The notes: generated from the letters alone by a model not told the origin. A DNA stretch of 64,000 nt from Oscillatoria nigro-viridis PCC 7112 (GCF_000317475.1 NC_019729.1:5346501-5410500); one strand, 5' to 3'. Numbered from the stretch's first letter, positions 27,867-37,963 are shown. Numbers and translations: made by a program.

Positions 27867-30800
27867 ATGCGGAACTTACGAGTTGTCTTTGATTCGCCGT
27901 ATAGGTATTTTGTCAGCTACTACCTGAATACTTACCAAAGAACTTTCCCAAAGCTTATGTATATCTATATTACACAGCAGTGCCAGGATAACGCTGAAAA
28001 GTATTATATTAAACCTAAAATCACTGAACTTTATGATAACTCCGAAGTGTTAGATCTCTTCGATCCAATTTATCCTTACTGGAAGCGAAGAATAGGGAAA
28101 TACAGGTTATTAGCAAAGATCGAAGAGGTAGATAATGAGAAGATTCTCTGCTTACTAAATATTCTGGAGCGAAAAAGTCAAGAGTATGAAGAATTTACAG
28201 ACAAAAATAAACGTCAAAAATTTGGTCAAGACAAGTTAGAGCCATTACTGAATGATGATGAGATTAAGGAATGGCTAAATAAACAAAAAGAATCGGTTTG
28301 TCAACAGCCAAACAAACGCGAGCCTCTTCCAAACGATCTGTTAGTCTGGCTAGAGCTACCTAGCTGGAGTAAAGACTCTCAAGACTTGGTGATTTACGAA
28401 AGCGGACAATGGTTGAAAAAGTGCGGACAAGAGAAAATCAAAGACCGACGGGAAACTTTCAAAAATATTATTCTCGAGATTATTAGTCAAAATGATGTGG
28501 AAGATGAAAGCACAAGTTGCTCTCGTGTAAAGTTATATAGCAACAGGGAAGGGTTATCGATTTTGTTTAGTAGGATCGAAACTATTGCTACTGAAGATAC
28601 GTCCTCTAGAAAAATTTTATTTTTGCTTGCTCCTTTTCTTGAAAAACCATCGGATGACCCTATAAGAGAAGTAGTAGAGGCGATCGATCTTCCCGACTTT
28701 GGTGAAAATGTTAATAATCTTCCGGCTCAATTGAGTATGGATGAGCTAACTTGCCTAGCACGACGTTCTTATCCAGCATACCTACTATTAGATTTTGAAA
28801 GTTGGCTAGCTATTGAAAAAGATGACGAATCAAATCTAGCTCTCTCAGTGGAAGAAGAACAAATTTTAGAATCTATTTCAACTCCACAAAAACCCTCCCT
28901 ACCGATGTTTATCAATGGACGAGCTGGGAGTGGTAAATCTACAATGTTATTCCACCTTTTTGCTGATTACTGCGATCGCCACTGGAACTCTTGTCAAGCA
29001 GGAGGATATGATTTTTATGAAAAGCCACACCCTCTTTTTCTAACTTACAGCGAGAGTTTGCTCAAGGTAGCTAAAGATTCAGTGCAAAGCCTTTTAAAAT
29101 CTCATCATAAATTTTTATTAGAGAGAGGAAAGCCAGAAGCAGAAATACCAGATGTAGAACCCTTTTTTCAACCATTCCAGAAATTTTTATTAAATTTTTT
29201 ACCATCTACAGAATACGACAGATTTAAACCAGAAAAATACATTTCTTATAACCAGTTTCGACAGCTTTATAAAGATTCTCCACTGCCAGAAGCAAGAAAT
29301 AAACGCTACTCAGCAGGGCGATGCTGGTACATTATTAGAACTTTGATTAAAGGCTACTCTCTTGATGGATATATAAACGAAGACGATTATAAGGAATTAC
29401 CGCGCGAGGAACAACGCAAGATTCCAGAAGATACATTCAAAGGAATTTATGAAACGGTTTGGAAATGGTATGAAAGGCTAATTGAAGATAAGGGCTACTG
29501 GGACGATCAAGACTTAATTAGAATAGTTCTCGAACGGAAATATTTCTCTTCTGAATACACTGCAATTTTTTGCGATGAATCTCAAGATTTTACGAGACTA
29601 GAACTGCAACTCATCGTCAAGCTTTCTGTTTTTTCTAAATATGATTTTGGATTTAACTATGTTTCTGTCCTACCCTTTACCTTTGCTGGCGATCCTTTTC
29701 AAACCTTAAACCCTACTGGATTTCGTTGGGATAGCGTCGGGGCATTGTTTTACAACGAAGTTGTAATGAGGCTCGATCCAGCAAGTAAACTTAATCTAAA
29801 GATGAATTTTAAGGAGCTACAAGTTAATTATCGCTCTAGCTCATCTATCGTTAAAGTGACCAATTTAATCCAATTGTGGCGCTGTGTTCGTTTCGAGCTA
29901 CCTGACATTAAGCCACAAACTCCGTGGCAAAAAAAAGACAGTTTTTCTAAACCGCAAAAGTTTATTTTTGGTCAGAATCTCTCGTTAGACGATTTAAAAA
30001 GCCATATCGACAATAAGCCGATTTTTATCCTACCCTGTGAAGCTGGCGGGGAAATTGACTATATCAAAAGTGATGAAATTCTTTTGGAATTATTTCCACA
30101 AGCCAACGAGGGAAAAACGCCAGAGAACGTATACAGTGCCATCAAAGCAAAGGGCCTGGAGTTCCCGCTGGTCATCCTATACAAATTTGGGCATGAGTTG
30201 GCTCAAGAAAACAATGCGAACTTTGTATGGAACTTTGACGCTAATAGTCAAAGAGATTCAGTAGAGTTAGAATACTACTTTAACAAGCTTTACGTTGCGG
30301 CTAGCCGAGCGATGTCTGATTTGGTTGTCATTGACTCAAAAGAAGGAGATGAATTGCTGTGGCAGCAGGCTAGTGACGATCGGATCGATGGATTCCTTGA
30401 GCGGTTGGAAGCTGATAAACGCCACGATTGGACAGATTTACTCGGAACTATCAGCACAGGGCAAAGTCTAGAAGTGCTGGATCAAGACAACCGAGAACTC
30501 CAAGCAAAGCAGATGAAGAAGCAAGGATTGGCAGAGGAAAACCCAGAGTTACTCAGAAATGCAAAAGCGTATTACTCTGTGTTAGGAGATACAAAAGAAG
30601 TTGACCTCTGCGAAGCTTGGGCGCTCAAATTCGATAATCATTTTAGTGAGGCTGGTCAACTTTTCTTGAATCGAGGTAAGAAGGAAGAGGCTTGGAAGTG
30701 CTTCTGGGAGGGAGCTTGTTGGAAAGAATTGAAGCAATGGTGTGAAAAAAACCCCAATCAGAAACCAGTAGAGCTTTCTTTAGTGGCATTCATGATGGAG

Positions 30801-32135
30801 GAAGATCCGAAATCTTTCGATGTTCTCAATAAATTCACCGAGTTCCTTGAAAAACGCAATGAGAACAACTCACTGAAAAACTTTCGTTCGAGCAAACCCT
30901 GGCAAGCAGCGATCGAGCAATATGCCAGCCAAATTGATGATATAAAATTGATGAACGAACAGAGTCTCACCTGTGAGCAATGGCAACGATTTGGAAATCT
31001 ATTACAAGACTTGCAACAAGCTGGTTATAACCAAACAATAAAAGTGGCGGGAAGTTCTTTCTACCAAGCCAAAGATTATAAAGGTGCTGTGCGCTGCTGG
31101 GATCAGTGTGAAGTTCCCCCAAAGCGCGAGTATAACTTAGCTAAAGCTGAAGTCGAAGGTTTTCCCGAAGGCTTACAATACCTGCAAAAAGAAGGAGAAA
31201 ATCAGCGGATTTTTCAGGAGTGGGAAAGAGAAAGAAAACCAGATAAATATCAATGGTTAGACTATGTTTTACCAGCGCTTCAAAACCTGAATCGGCATCA
31301 AGAGCTAGTTGACTACTTAATTCAGCGAAAATTGTGGAGCAAAGCCATAGAAGCAATAGCTAAGCATCCTCATCCCAATGAAGCAAAAAGTTTGAAGTTT
31401 AATGTTGTGCGTGGAATTGCTTACTCAGATCTTACACCAGATACTGCTCGATCAGAACGCCAACGTTATCAGAACTTTATAACTTCAGTTCGAGGTTTTT
31501 CCGATTGGCAGCACCATATAACTGTACAAGAAGTTGGTGCTGCAATGGAGAGAATTGGTGAGTTTGTGCCATGCTTAGAATTTTATGAGAAATTTTTTGA
31601 TGATTCCAACTCTAAGCTACGAAATTTTGCACGAGAGCGTTGGATTGCCACTAAGAAAAAGCAGGTAGACTACGAGCGAAACACAGATGGTGGCAAATTT
31701 AAGCAAAGACAGGACGAACTTGATGAGAATGCTCGTAAATGGAGCATAAATCTAGATTCAGTCTCTGACCTTCCAGAGCTTACTGTTCCACTAGCAGAGC
31801 CATCAAACACGGAAGTCAAGAGAGAAGCTGATTGGAAAACTTTAGGCAATGGCGTCGAACAGCGTGACATAGGTCGTCTTAAATTGATGAGAATCAAGAC
31901 GATTAAGCAGCTAACTATTACTGATGATACATCCAAGATATTGCAAGTAACTTTGGATTCTGGGAAATGCACCATCAAAGGTAAGGTTGAAGATGTGGAA
32001 GTATCGGGCAGCAACAGATTACTTTTTAAGGTTCCTGAAAGTGGTTACATCTGTGAAGTCTTCTACAGTGATGCTTCTCCCAGCCTTGAACTCAATATTC
32101 AAGGTCTATCAGATAAAATCATCATAAAACTCTAA
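27867..32135 (+). CDS. Large SF1 (UvrD/TRANK1-like) helicase with unique N-terminal domain and helical-repeat tail
   Basis: A 1,422-residue protein counted from ATG 27867 (a TTG at 27834 is possible). The N-terminal ~340 residues are unlike anything I recognise. The SF1A motor follows: Walker A FINGRAGSGKST (near 350), a long insert, Walker B IFCDESQDF (near 568), motif III FAGDPFQTLNPTGFRWDS (near 607), motif IV VNYRSSSSIV (near 653), motif V IKAKGLEFPLVILY (near 758) and motif VI LYVAASRAMSDLVVID (near 808). The F.GD..QT...GFR form resembles eukaryotic TRANK1-type helicases more than repair UvrD. Residues about 880-1330 are TPR-like helical pairs (AEENPELLRNAKAYYSVLG, RGKKEEAWKCFWEGACWKEL), followed by a small beta-rich C-terminus. 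Base composition is clearly more AT-rich than its neighbours, suggesting transfer. Defence or stress nucleic-acid processing is inference. Confidence 0.85.
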   Translation: MRNLRVVFDSPYRYFVSYYLNTYQRTFPKLMYIYITQQCQDNAEKYYIKPKITELYDNSEVLDLFDPIYPYWKRRIGKYRLLAKIEEVDNEKILCLLNILERKSQEYEEFTDKNKRQKFGQDKLEPLLNDDEIKEWLNKQKESVCQQPNKREPLPNDLLVWLELPSWSKDSQDLVIYESGQWLKKCGQEKIKDRRETFKNIILEIISQNDVEDESTSCSRVKLYSNREGLSILFSRIETIATEDTSSRKILFLLAPFLEKPSDDPIREVVEAIDLPDFGENVNNLPAQLSMDELTCLARRSYPAYLLLDFESWLAIEKDDESNLALSVEEEQILESISTPQKPSLPMFINGRAGSGKSTMLFHLFADYCDRHWNSCQAGGYDFYEKPHPLFLTYSESLLKVAKDSVQSLLKSHHKFLLERGKPEAEIPDVEPFFQPFQKFLLNFLPSTEYDRFKPEKYISYNQFRQLYKDSPLPEARNKRYSAGRCWYIIRTLIKGYSLDGYINEDDYKELPREEQRKIPEDTFKGIYETVWKWYERLIEDKGYWDDQDLIRIVLERKYFSSEYTAIFCDESQDFTRLELQLIVKLSVFSKYDFGFNYVSVLPFTFAGDPFQTLNPTGFRWDSVGALFYNEVVMRLDPASKLNLKMNFKELQVNYRSSSSIVKVTNLIQLWRCVRFELPDIKPQTPWQKKDSFSKPQKFIFGQNLSLDDLKSHIDNKPIFILPCEAGGEIDYIKSDEILLELFPQANEGKTPENVYSAIKAKGLEFPLVILYKFGHELAQENNANFVWNFDANSQRDSVELEYYFNKLYVAASRAMSDLVVIDSKEGDELLWQQASDDRIDGFLERLEADKRHDWTDLLGTISTGQSLEVLDQDNRELQAKQMKKQGLAEENPELLRNAKAYYSVLGDTKEVDLCEAWALKFDNHFSEAGQLFLNRGKKEEAWKCFWEGACWKELKQWCEKNPNQKPVELSLVAFMMEEDPKSFDVLNKFTEFLEKRNENNSLKNFRSSKPWQAAIEQYASQIDDIKLMNEQSLTCEQWQRFGNLLQDLQQAGYNQTIKVAGSSFYQAKDYKGAVRCWDQCEVPPKREYNLAKAEVEGFPEGLQYLQKEGENQRIFQEWERERKPDKYQWLDYVLPALQNLNRHQELVDYLIQRKLWSKAIEAIAKHPHPNEAKSLKFNVVRGIAYSDLTPDTARSERQRYQNFITSVRGFSDWQHHITVQEVGAAMERIGEFVPCLEFYEKFFDDSNSKLRNFARERWIATKKKQVDYERNTDGGKFKQRQDELDENARKWSINLDSVSDLPELTVPLAEPSNTEVKREADWKTLGNGVEQRDIGRLKLMRIKTIKQLTITDDTSKILQVTLDSGKCTIKGKVEDVEVSGSNRLLFKVPESGYICEVFYSDASPSLELNIQGLSDKIIIKL

Positions 32136-32293
32136 AGATGAAAGTATCTTGAAGATAGCTGTTGCAGTCAGCTAGGGCAATTACAGTTATGAACTTAGGT
32201 TGAGTTGAGCGTAGAGGTAGCAGTTGGTAACGGTAATGATCGAACCCAGGTATATTGGCATGAATTGATGTGGGTTTCAGGGTGTTGCTTTTT

Positions 32294-32563
32294 TTAAAGC
32301 ATTCGCTCTAACACTCGCTGCATCACCTGAAGTTCTTCATCATCCAAGTGAGAGCCAAAGTATTCTGCGATTCCTTCAGCATAAACCGTCCACATCTTCT
32401 GTTGCATCTCCAATCCAGCCTCAGTCAGCACGGCATAGGCGCCACGCCGATCGCTCGGACAGCGTTCTCGATACAGCAGTCCGGCTTTTTCCAGACGATC
32501 GACCAGATGGGTCAGATTGCTACGGCTCAACAACACTTTCTGGGCCAAGTCGCTCAAGCGCAC
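32294..32563 (-). pseudogene. MarR-family regulator, truncated at its N-terminus
   Basis: The readable 89 residues hold the recognition helix and wing (LAQKVLLSRSNLTHLVDRLE, KAGLLYRERCPSDRRGAYAV) and the C-terminal helix (QKMWTVYAEGIAEYFGS, LQVMQRVLERML). The frame is open further upstream (ECRLKEALEYRV) but runs into the palindrome at 32590-32635, so the dimerisation helices and true start are missing. Translation from the GTG at 32563 is possible but would lack the N-terminal dimer region. It is the intact-frame relative of the remnant at 26543-26765 and marks the right edge of the island. Confidence 0.75.
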
Positions 32564-32589
32564 ACGATACTCTAGCGCTTCTTTGAGCC

Positions 32590-32635
32590 TACATTCCGCA
32601 CTTCTGACTATGTTAAGAAGTGCGGAATGTAGGTT
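32590..32635. repeat. Perfect 18-bp palindrome truncating the marR fragment
   Basis: CCTACATTCCGCACTTCT (32590-32607) and its exact complement AGAAGTGCGGAATGTAGG (32618-32635) surround a ten-base loop. It sits exactly where the MarR N-terminus is lost. Subterminal hairpins of IS200/IS605-type elements or REP-like elements look like this. Confidence 0.85.
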
Positions 32636-32664
32636 AAAAACTACAAAAATCTAGTTTTTAACCT
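32633..32664. repeat. Second palindrome overlapping the first
   Basis: AGGTTAAAAACTA (32633-32645) is exactly mirrored by TAGTTTTTAACCT (32652-32664). With 32590-32635 it forms a two-hairpin block that shares the AGG at the junction. Confidence 0.8.
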
Positions 32665-32669
32665 TGGTG

Positions 32670-32703
32670 ATTGACTGCGACAAATCACTTCGTCGCAGTC
32701 AAT
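32670..32703 (-). terminator. Hairpin after fusA
   Basis: ATTGACTGCGAC pairs exactly with GTCGCAGTCAAT, starting four bases downstream of the fusA stop. The T tract on the minus strand is weak, so a rho-independent terminator is probable rather than certain. Confidence 0.6.
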
Positions 32704-32706
32704 ACA

Positions 32707-34791
32707 TTACTTCGCAGCTTGACGCTCTTTTGCCGCCTTAATCACTTCTTCAGCGATGTTATTCGGACAAGGAGCATAGTGCGAGAAGGACATTGAGAAT
32801 TGTCCGCGCCCAGAGGTCATTGTACGCAAATCGCTAATGTAACCAAACATTTCGCTCAACGGCACATCTGCCTTGATCCGCGCTCCTGTTTGTCCTGTCT
32901 CCTGAGATTTCATCATGCCCCGGCGGCGGTTGAGGTCGCCGATCACGTCGCCCATGTAATCATCTGGAGTGAATACATCGACATTCATAATCGGTTCGAG
33001 CAACTGAGGCGCCGCTTTAGGCAGAGACTGGCGATAGGCCGCTTTGGCAGCAATTTCAAAGGCCATTGCTGACGAGTCAACGGGGTGGAAACCGCCTTCT
33101 AGTAGGGTGAATTTCAAGTCCAAGCAAGGGAATCCGGCCAAGACGCCTTTGTCGATGCAGCTTTCAAAGCCTTTTTCGACCGCTGGCCAATATTCTCTCG
33201 GCACGCTACCACCTGTCACTTTTGACTCAAACTGGAAGCCGCTTCCAGGCTCACCAGGCTCGATCACGTAGCCGATTTTGGCAAATTGACCGGAACCACC
33301 TGATTGCTTTTTGTGGGTGTATTCGTCTTCGAGGCGCTTGGTAATCGACTCGCGGTAGGCTACCTGCGGTTCGCCGACTTCTACTTCGATGCCGTGGGTG
33401 CGCTTGAGAATGTCTACTTTGATGTCGAGGTGTAACTCGCCCATCCCCTTGAGAATCGTTTCGCCGCTTTCTTGATCCGTCACCATGTGGAAGGATGGGT
33501 CTTCTTGCACCATCTTGGTGAGGGCTGCTCCCATTTTTTCTTCGCCGCCTTTTTGTTTCGGTTTGACCGAAATCGAAATAACGGGATCGGGGAATACCAT
33601 CGGCTCTAGGGTGGCGGGATTTTTGGGGTCGCAGATGGTGTGTCCGGTGCGGACGTTTTTCATGCCGACGATCGCCACAATGTCCCCTGCTTGCGCGGAG
33701 TCAATTTCTTCGCGAGAGTTGGCGTGCATTTCCACCAAACGGCTGATGCGCTCGGTTTTGCCTGTGGCGGTGTTGAGTACGGTGTCGCCCTTGGACAACT
33801 TACCGGAGTACAGGCGCGTGAAGGTTAAAGCACCGTAGCGATCGTCCATGATCTTAAACGCGAGTGCCCGCAATGGCCGATTGGGATCGACAACGGCAAA
33901 TTCGCCGGTTTCATTCCCATCGAGATCGACTTCTGGCTGCGGTGTGACTTCCATCGGGTTCGGCAGGTAGTCAACTACGGCATCGAGAACCAACTGCACG
34001 CCTTTGTTTTTAAAGGATGAGCCGCAGTAGGTGGGGAAAAATGCCCGATCGCGAGTACCTTTGCGAATGCAGCGCTTGAGGTCGTCAATGCTCGGCTCGT
34101 TGCCTTCGAGATACTGTTCCATTACATCGTCGTCTTGCTCGACGGCCAGTTCGAGCAACTTTTCGCGCCAAGTTTCGACATCATCGACCATATCGGCGGG
34201 GACATCTTTAATTTGATAGTTCATCGGATCGCCGGAATCATCCCAGATCCAGGCTTTGCGGGTCAACAAATCGACTACGCCGCAAAACTTTTCTTCTATG
34301 CCGATCGGCAATACCATTACCATCGGTTTAGCGCCGAGGATTTTATCGACTTGCTGGACAACGCGGTAAAAATCTGCGCCGGTGCGATCGAGCTTGTTGA
34401 TGTAGATGACGCGAGCGACTTTGGAATCGTTAGCGTAGCGCCAGTTGGTTTCAGATTGCGGTTCAACTCCACCCGAACCGCAAAACACACCGATGCCACC
34501 ATCGAGAACCTTCAAAGAACGGTAAACTTCGATCGTAAAATCGACGTGTCCGGGAGTATCGATGATGTTGAGCTGATGCTCGTTCCAGAAGCAGGTGGTA
34601 GCAGCGGATTGAATCGTAATACCGCGCTCTTGCTCCTGTTCCATGAAGTCAGTCGTCGCCGCGCCTTCGTGAACTTCACCAATTTTGTGGATTTTACCTG
34701 TCAGTTTCAGGATTCTTTCTGTTGTGGTGGTCTTGCCAGCATCTACGTGGGCGAAGATGCCGATATTTCGATAACGAGTGAGATCTTTCAT
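32707..34791 (-). CDS. fusA: Translation elongation factor G
   Basis: The GTPase that drives ribosomal translocation. The 694-residue product has G1 [15 protein letters not shown] near residue 15, the switch regions [14 protein letters not shown] and DTPGHVDF, G4 NKLDR, and the EF-G domains II-V ([42 protein letters not shown] at the C-terminus). ATG 34791 ([16 protein letters not shown]) is the family start; the frame is open 23 codons further upstream without support. No rpsL, rpsG or tuf gene lies beside it, so this is a stand-alone EF-G. Cyanobacteria often carry more than one EF-G gene, so it may be the additional paralogue. Confidence 0.93.
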   Translation of the reverse strand: MKDLTRYRNIGIFAHVDAGKTTTTERILKLTGKIHKIGEVHEGAATTDFMEQEQERGITIQSAATTCFWNEHQLNIIDTPGHVDFTIEVYRSLKVLDGGIGVFCGSGGVEPQSETNWRYANDSKVARVIYINKLDRTGADFYRVVQQVDKILGAKPMVMVLPIGIEEKFCGVVDLLTRKAWIWDDSGDPMNYQIKDVPADMVDDVETWREKLLELAVEQDDDVMEQYLEGNEPSIDDLKRCIRKGTRDRAFFPTYCGSSFKNKGVQLVLDAVVDYLPNPMEVTPQPEVDLDGNETGEFAVVDPNRPLRALAFKIMDDRYGALTFTRLYSGKLSKGDTVLNTATGKTERISRLVEMHANSREEIDSAQAGDIVAIVGMKNVRTGHTICDPKNPATLEPMVFPDPVISISVKPKQKGGEEKMGAALTKMVQEDPSFHMVTDQESGETILKGMGELHLDIKVDILKRTHGIEVEVGEPQVAYRESITKRLEDEYTHKKQSGGSGQFAKIGYVIEPGEPGSGFQFESKVTGGSVPREYWPAVEKGFESCIDKGVLAGFPCLDLKFTLLEGGFHPVDSSAMAFEIAAKAAYRQSLPKAAPQLLEPIMNVDVFTPDDYMGDVIGDLNRRRGMMKSQETGQTGARIKADVPLSEMFGYISDLRTMTSGRGQFSMSFSHYAPCPNNIAEEVIKAAKERQAAK

Positions 34792-35346
34792 AATTAATGT
34801 TGAGATTAAATGCGACGAACCGTCGGCGACCACCTGCAAGCGTGACAAGCGAGGAATCAATGTTGCCTGGTAAGGCCAGTACAGGCTAGATTTTCTTTCC
34901 CCTGTTTCTGGCAGGACAATCTTAATTTTGACACTTTCTCGTCATTCCTGCGAAGGATTCTTGGTTTAATAAGTGCCACAAGCCTGACAACTCATAAAAA
35001 CACCCTAGAGCGAGGGAAAAATCGTCTCCGAAAGTAGGTTGGGTTGAGGCACTCCTACCCAACAAATTCGTGTTTTTGACGTTTCGAGCAACCTGATATT
35101 TTGCAGCAGTCTCAGCAAGAAACTATAAACCGCGTTTCCTGACAAAAAACCTAGGATTTTAGGTGAGTTTGTGGGAAGAAAACCGGTTTCTGAAATTACT
35201 GACATTAAATAAGTAGGTCCAAATCAACCGCCCTACGGGGAGGAGGGCGCGTGAGTGCAGCAATAAACTGCCGGCTTTGATATATCTTCGCTTAACCTGC
35301 CCCTACAAAATATTATTAAAAACCCCGTTGCTGCGTCCAAAACTAT
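34792..35346. other. Spacer between fusA and recG
   Basis: No gene is seen. A short GTTGGGT/ACCCAAC hairpin lies near 35039-35065, and an AAAACCGGTTTC-type palindromic motif near 35178. The remainder is unremarkable. Confidence 0.5.
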
Positions 35347-37860
35347 CTAAGTCAAAATCGACCCACTCATCATCCGCTGATATCTCCGCTCCAATTCATC
35401 CCGCACCACCGGCCACTGATGCAAACTTTCATCATTCTCAATTACCATTTGAGCCGCCGCCCTCGCCAACTCCAAAACCTCCTGATCCTCCACCAAACTC
35501 GCCAAAGCAAAATCCGGCAAACCCGACTGCCGAGTTCCCAAAACCTGACCCGGCCCGCGCAATCTCATGTCCATTTCCGCAATAAAAAAACCATCTTGAG
35601 ATTGTTCTAAAACCTTCATTCTCTGCATAGCTTCCGCAGTTTTGGAACCGGGCATTAACAAACAATAAGAACGGTTGCTGCCCCGACCGACTCGACCCCG
35701 CAACTGGTGCAGTTGCGACAGTCCAAAACGCTCAGAATTTTCAATCAGCATTACCGTAGCATTCGGCACGTCTACTCCCACTTCGACGACAGTAGTAGAT
35801 ACTAAAATATCAGTTTCTTTGTCTCGAAACTTACTAATTGCCTCATCTTTGTCAGCACTGCTCATCCTGCCGTGGAGCAAACCCACCTTAAACTCAGGAA
35901 ATACGCTTTTTTGCAGTTTCTCTTGTTCCTCAATTGCCGATCGCACGTCCAACTTTTCCGACTCCTCCACCAGCGGCAGCACCACATAAACTTGACGCCC
36001 GCTAGCCACTTCCCGCCGAATCAAATCGTAAGCTTGGATGCGTTCTTTTGCAGACAGTACAGTGGTTTGAATCGCCTGCCTGCCGGGGGGAAGTTCGTCA
36101 ATTTGACTCACATCTAAATCCCCGTGCAGCGTCAGCGCCAGCGTCCGGGGAATGGGAGTTGCCGTCATCGTCAAAACGTGGGGAGCTTCGCCTTTTTGCT
36201 GCAATTTAGCGCGCTGCAGCACGCCGAATCTGTGCTGTTCGTCAATTACCGCCAAACCCAATTTATGGAAATTTACCGTATCTTGAATCAGCGCGTGAGT
36301 TCCCACTAAAACGGGCAATTCTCCGGTTTCTAACTGGTTGTGAATTTCCCGGCGCTTGGCTACTTTTGTGGAACCAGTTAACAGTTCGACAGACAAGTGC
36401 ATCAAGTTAAACCAACCTACCAATTTGCGGTAATGCTGTTCTGCTAAAACTTCAGTCGGCGCCATTAAAGCGGCTTGATAGCCGGATTGAATTGCTGCTA
36501 GCATTGCCACGACGGCTACTACAGTTTTGCCGGCGCCGACATCGCCTTGCACCAATCTGTTCATCGGTTGCGGCGAAGCTAAATCGTTGAGGATGTCATT
36601 GATGACTCTTTCCTGAGCATTAGTCAAGGCAAAAGGCAAGATTTCATAAAAATGTTCGATCAATTTGCCGCTAGGAATGAGGACTGCACTAGCTTGAGCT
36701 TTTCTTTGGGTTTGGCGGCGCTTTAAAAGTCCTAATTGCAGGTAGAAAAATTCGTCAAAAACTAAGCGGCGGCGGGCGGCGGCCAAACAATCTCGATCGA
36801 GGGGAAAGTGAATATTAGTCACGGCATCGGCTAAACCCATTAAACCGTAACGCTCGCGCAAATCTTCCGGTAGCGATTCCGGCAACATTTTCGCCGCCGG
36901 CATTGCCGCCAAAATCGATCGCCTCACCGAACCGGCATCCACCCCCTCCGTCAGCGGATAAACCGGTATCAGGCGGCCGACTTTCATTGATTCGATCGCA
37001 CCGCCGGAGTCGTCTAATACTTCTAACTCAGGATTTTCTAAAGTAATTCCATATTTACCCTGCTTCACCAACCCGGAAGCCGCCAGCACCGCACCTGTAC
37101 AATACTCGCGCTTTTTGAATTCTTGCCAGCCGCGATTGCTGTAGCGAGGGCCTGCAAAAAAACGACTAATTTTTATCTCTCCGGTGCGGTCTTTTAAAAT
37201 TACTTCTAATATAGTTAACTTCTTATTCTTCGGACTAGAAAAGCAATTGCACCGCTTTACTTCAGCGATTAAAGTGACAGTTTCCCCGGCTACTAGCTCG
37301 CGAATTTGTACTTGCTTTGCATAGTCGATGTGGTTGCGGGGATAGTAGTAAAGCAAGTCATATACAGTGTATAAACCCAGTTTTGCCAAGCGGTTGCCGT
37401 TGGCGGGGCCGATGCCGGCGGTGCGGGTTAACTGTTGGTCGAGAGTCAGGCTTGGTGGTGGGGGTGCTGTACTCAGGGGTGCTGTTCGGGGAACGGAAAG
37501 TGCTGGGGCGGTTGGTTCAGAAGCGTTAGCGTTTGCGGGTCTGACTTGTCGTGCAAGTTCTTGCTGGTGGCGAGTTTCTTGTTCCCAAACTTGCTCCATT
37601 TGCCGGAGAAAACTGACCGTAATGGCGATCGAATGCTGGCGCTGTTCGAGATCTTTCTGAGGGTAGATGTCAAATTCAGCGGCTAGTTGTCTGGCTCGAT
37701 CGCGCGCCGAAGCCGCCACAGAACCTGCAAGTTGTCTCAAACTCAGGCCCAGAAACTCGCTGAAGCGGTATTGACTGCCTTGGATATCGTTAAATCCGCG
37801 ATCGGCTTCTACTGAAAGAGCTTTTTGCAATCGCTGCCATTCTGGTTGATTATTAGTCAT
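35347..37860 (-). CDS. recG: ATP-dependent DNA helicase RecG
   Basis: Remodels stalled replication forks and recombination intermediates. The 837-residue product has a cyanobacteria-type N-terminal extension of about 140 residues with Arg/Gln-rich helices, then the wedge (LTRTAGIGPANGNRLAKLGL, TVYDLLYYYPRNHIDY), and the SF2 motor with Walker A QGDVGAGKTVVA, the DEQH box VIDEQHRFGVLQR, MTATPIPRTLALT, and motifs V/VI VSTTVVEVGVDVPNATVM and LHQLRGRVGRGSNRSYCLL. ATG 37858-37860 sits directly against a heptamer repeat tract, so no ribosome site is recognisable. Length exceeds E. coli RecG (693) only because of the N-terminal part. Confidence 0.95.
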   Translation of the reverse strand: MTNNQPEWQRLQKALSVEADRGFNDIQGSQYRFSEFLGLSLRQLAGSVAASARDRARQLAAEFDIYPQKDLEQRQHSIAITVSFLRQMEQVWEQETRHQQELARQVRPANANASEPTAPALSVPRTAPLSTAPPPPSLTLDQQLTRTAGIGPANGNRLAKLGLYTVYDLLYYYPRNHIDYAKQVQIRELVAGETVTLIAEVKRCNCFSSPKNKKLTILEVILKDRTGEIKISRFFAGPRYSNRGWQEFKKREYCTGAVLAASGLVKQGKYGITLENPELEVLDDSGGAIESMKVGRLIPVYPLTEGVDAGSVRRSILAAMPAAKMLPESLPEDLRERYGLMGLADAVTNIHFPLDRDCLAAARRRLVFDEFFYLQLGLLKRRQTQRKAQASAVLIPSGKLIEHFYEILPFALTNAQERVINDILNDLASPQPMNRLVQGDVGAGKTVVAVVAMLAAIQSGYQAALMAPTEVLAEQHYRKLVGWFNLMHLSVELLTGSTKVAKRREIHNQLETGELPVLVGTHALIQDTVNFHKLGLAVIDEQHRFGVLQRAKLQQKGEAPHVLTMTATPIPRTLALTLHGDLDVSQIDELPPGRQAIQTTVLSAKERIQAYDLIRREVASGRQVYVVLPLVEESEKLDVRSAIEEQEKLQKSVFPEFKVGLLHGRMSSADKDEAISKFRDKETDILVSTTVVEVGVDVPNATVMLIENSERFGLSQLHQLRGRVGRGSNRSYCLLMPGSKTAEAMQRMKVLEQSQDGFFIAEMDMRLRGPGQVLGTRQSGLPDFALASLVEDQEVLELARAAAQMVIENDESLHQWPVVRDELERRYQRMMSGSILT

Positions 37861-37928
37861 CAGTCATTAGTAATTAGTCATCAGTCATCAGTCATTAGTC
37901 ATTAGTCATTAGTCATTAGTCATTAGTT
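37861..37928. repeat. STRR heptamer tract (CATTAGT)n before recG
   Basis: About nine tandem 7-base units of the CATTAGT/CATCAGT type abut the recG start codon. STRR heptamers of this kind are typical of filamentous cyanobacteria. Confidence 0.9.
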
Positions 37929-37963
37929 ATTAATCATAGCTCAAGAATTCCCGACAATTACCT

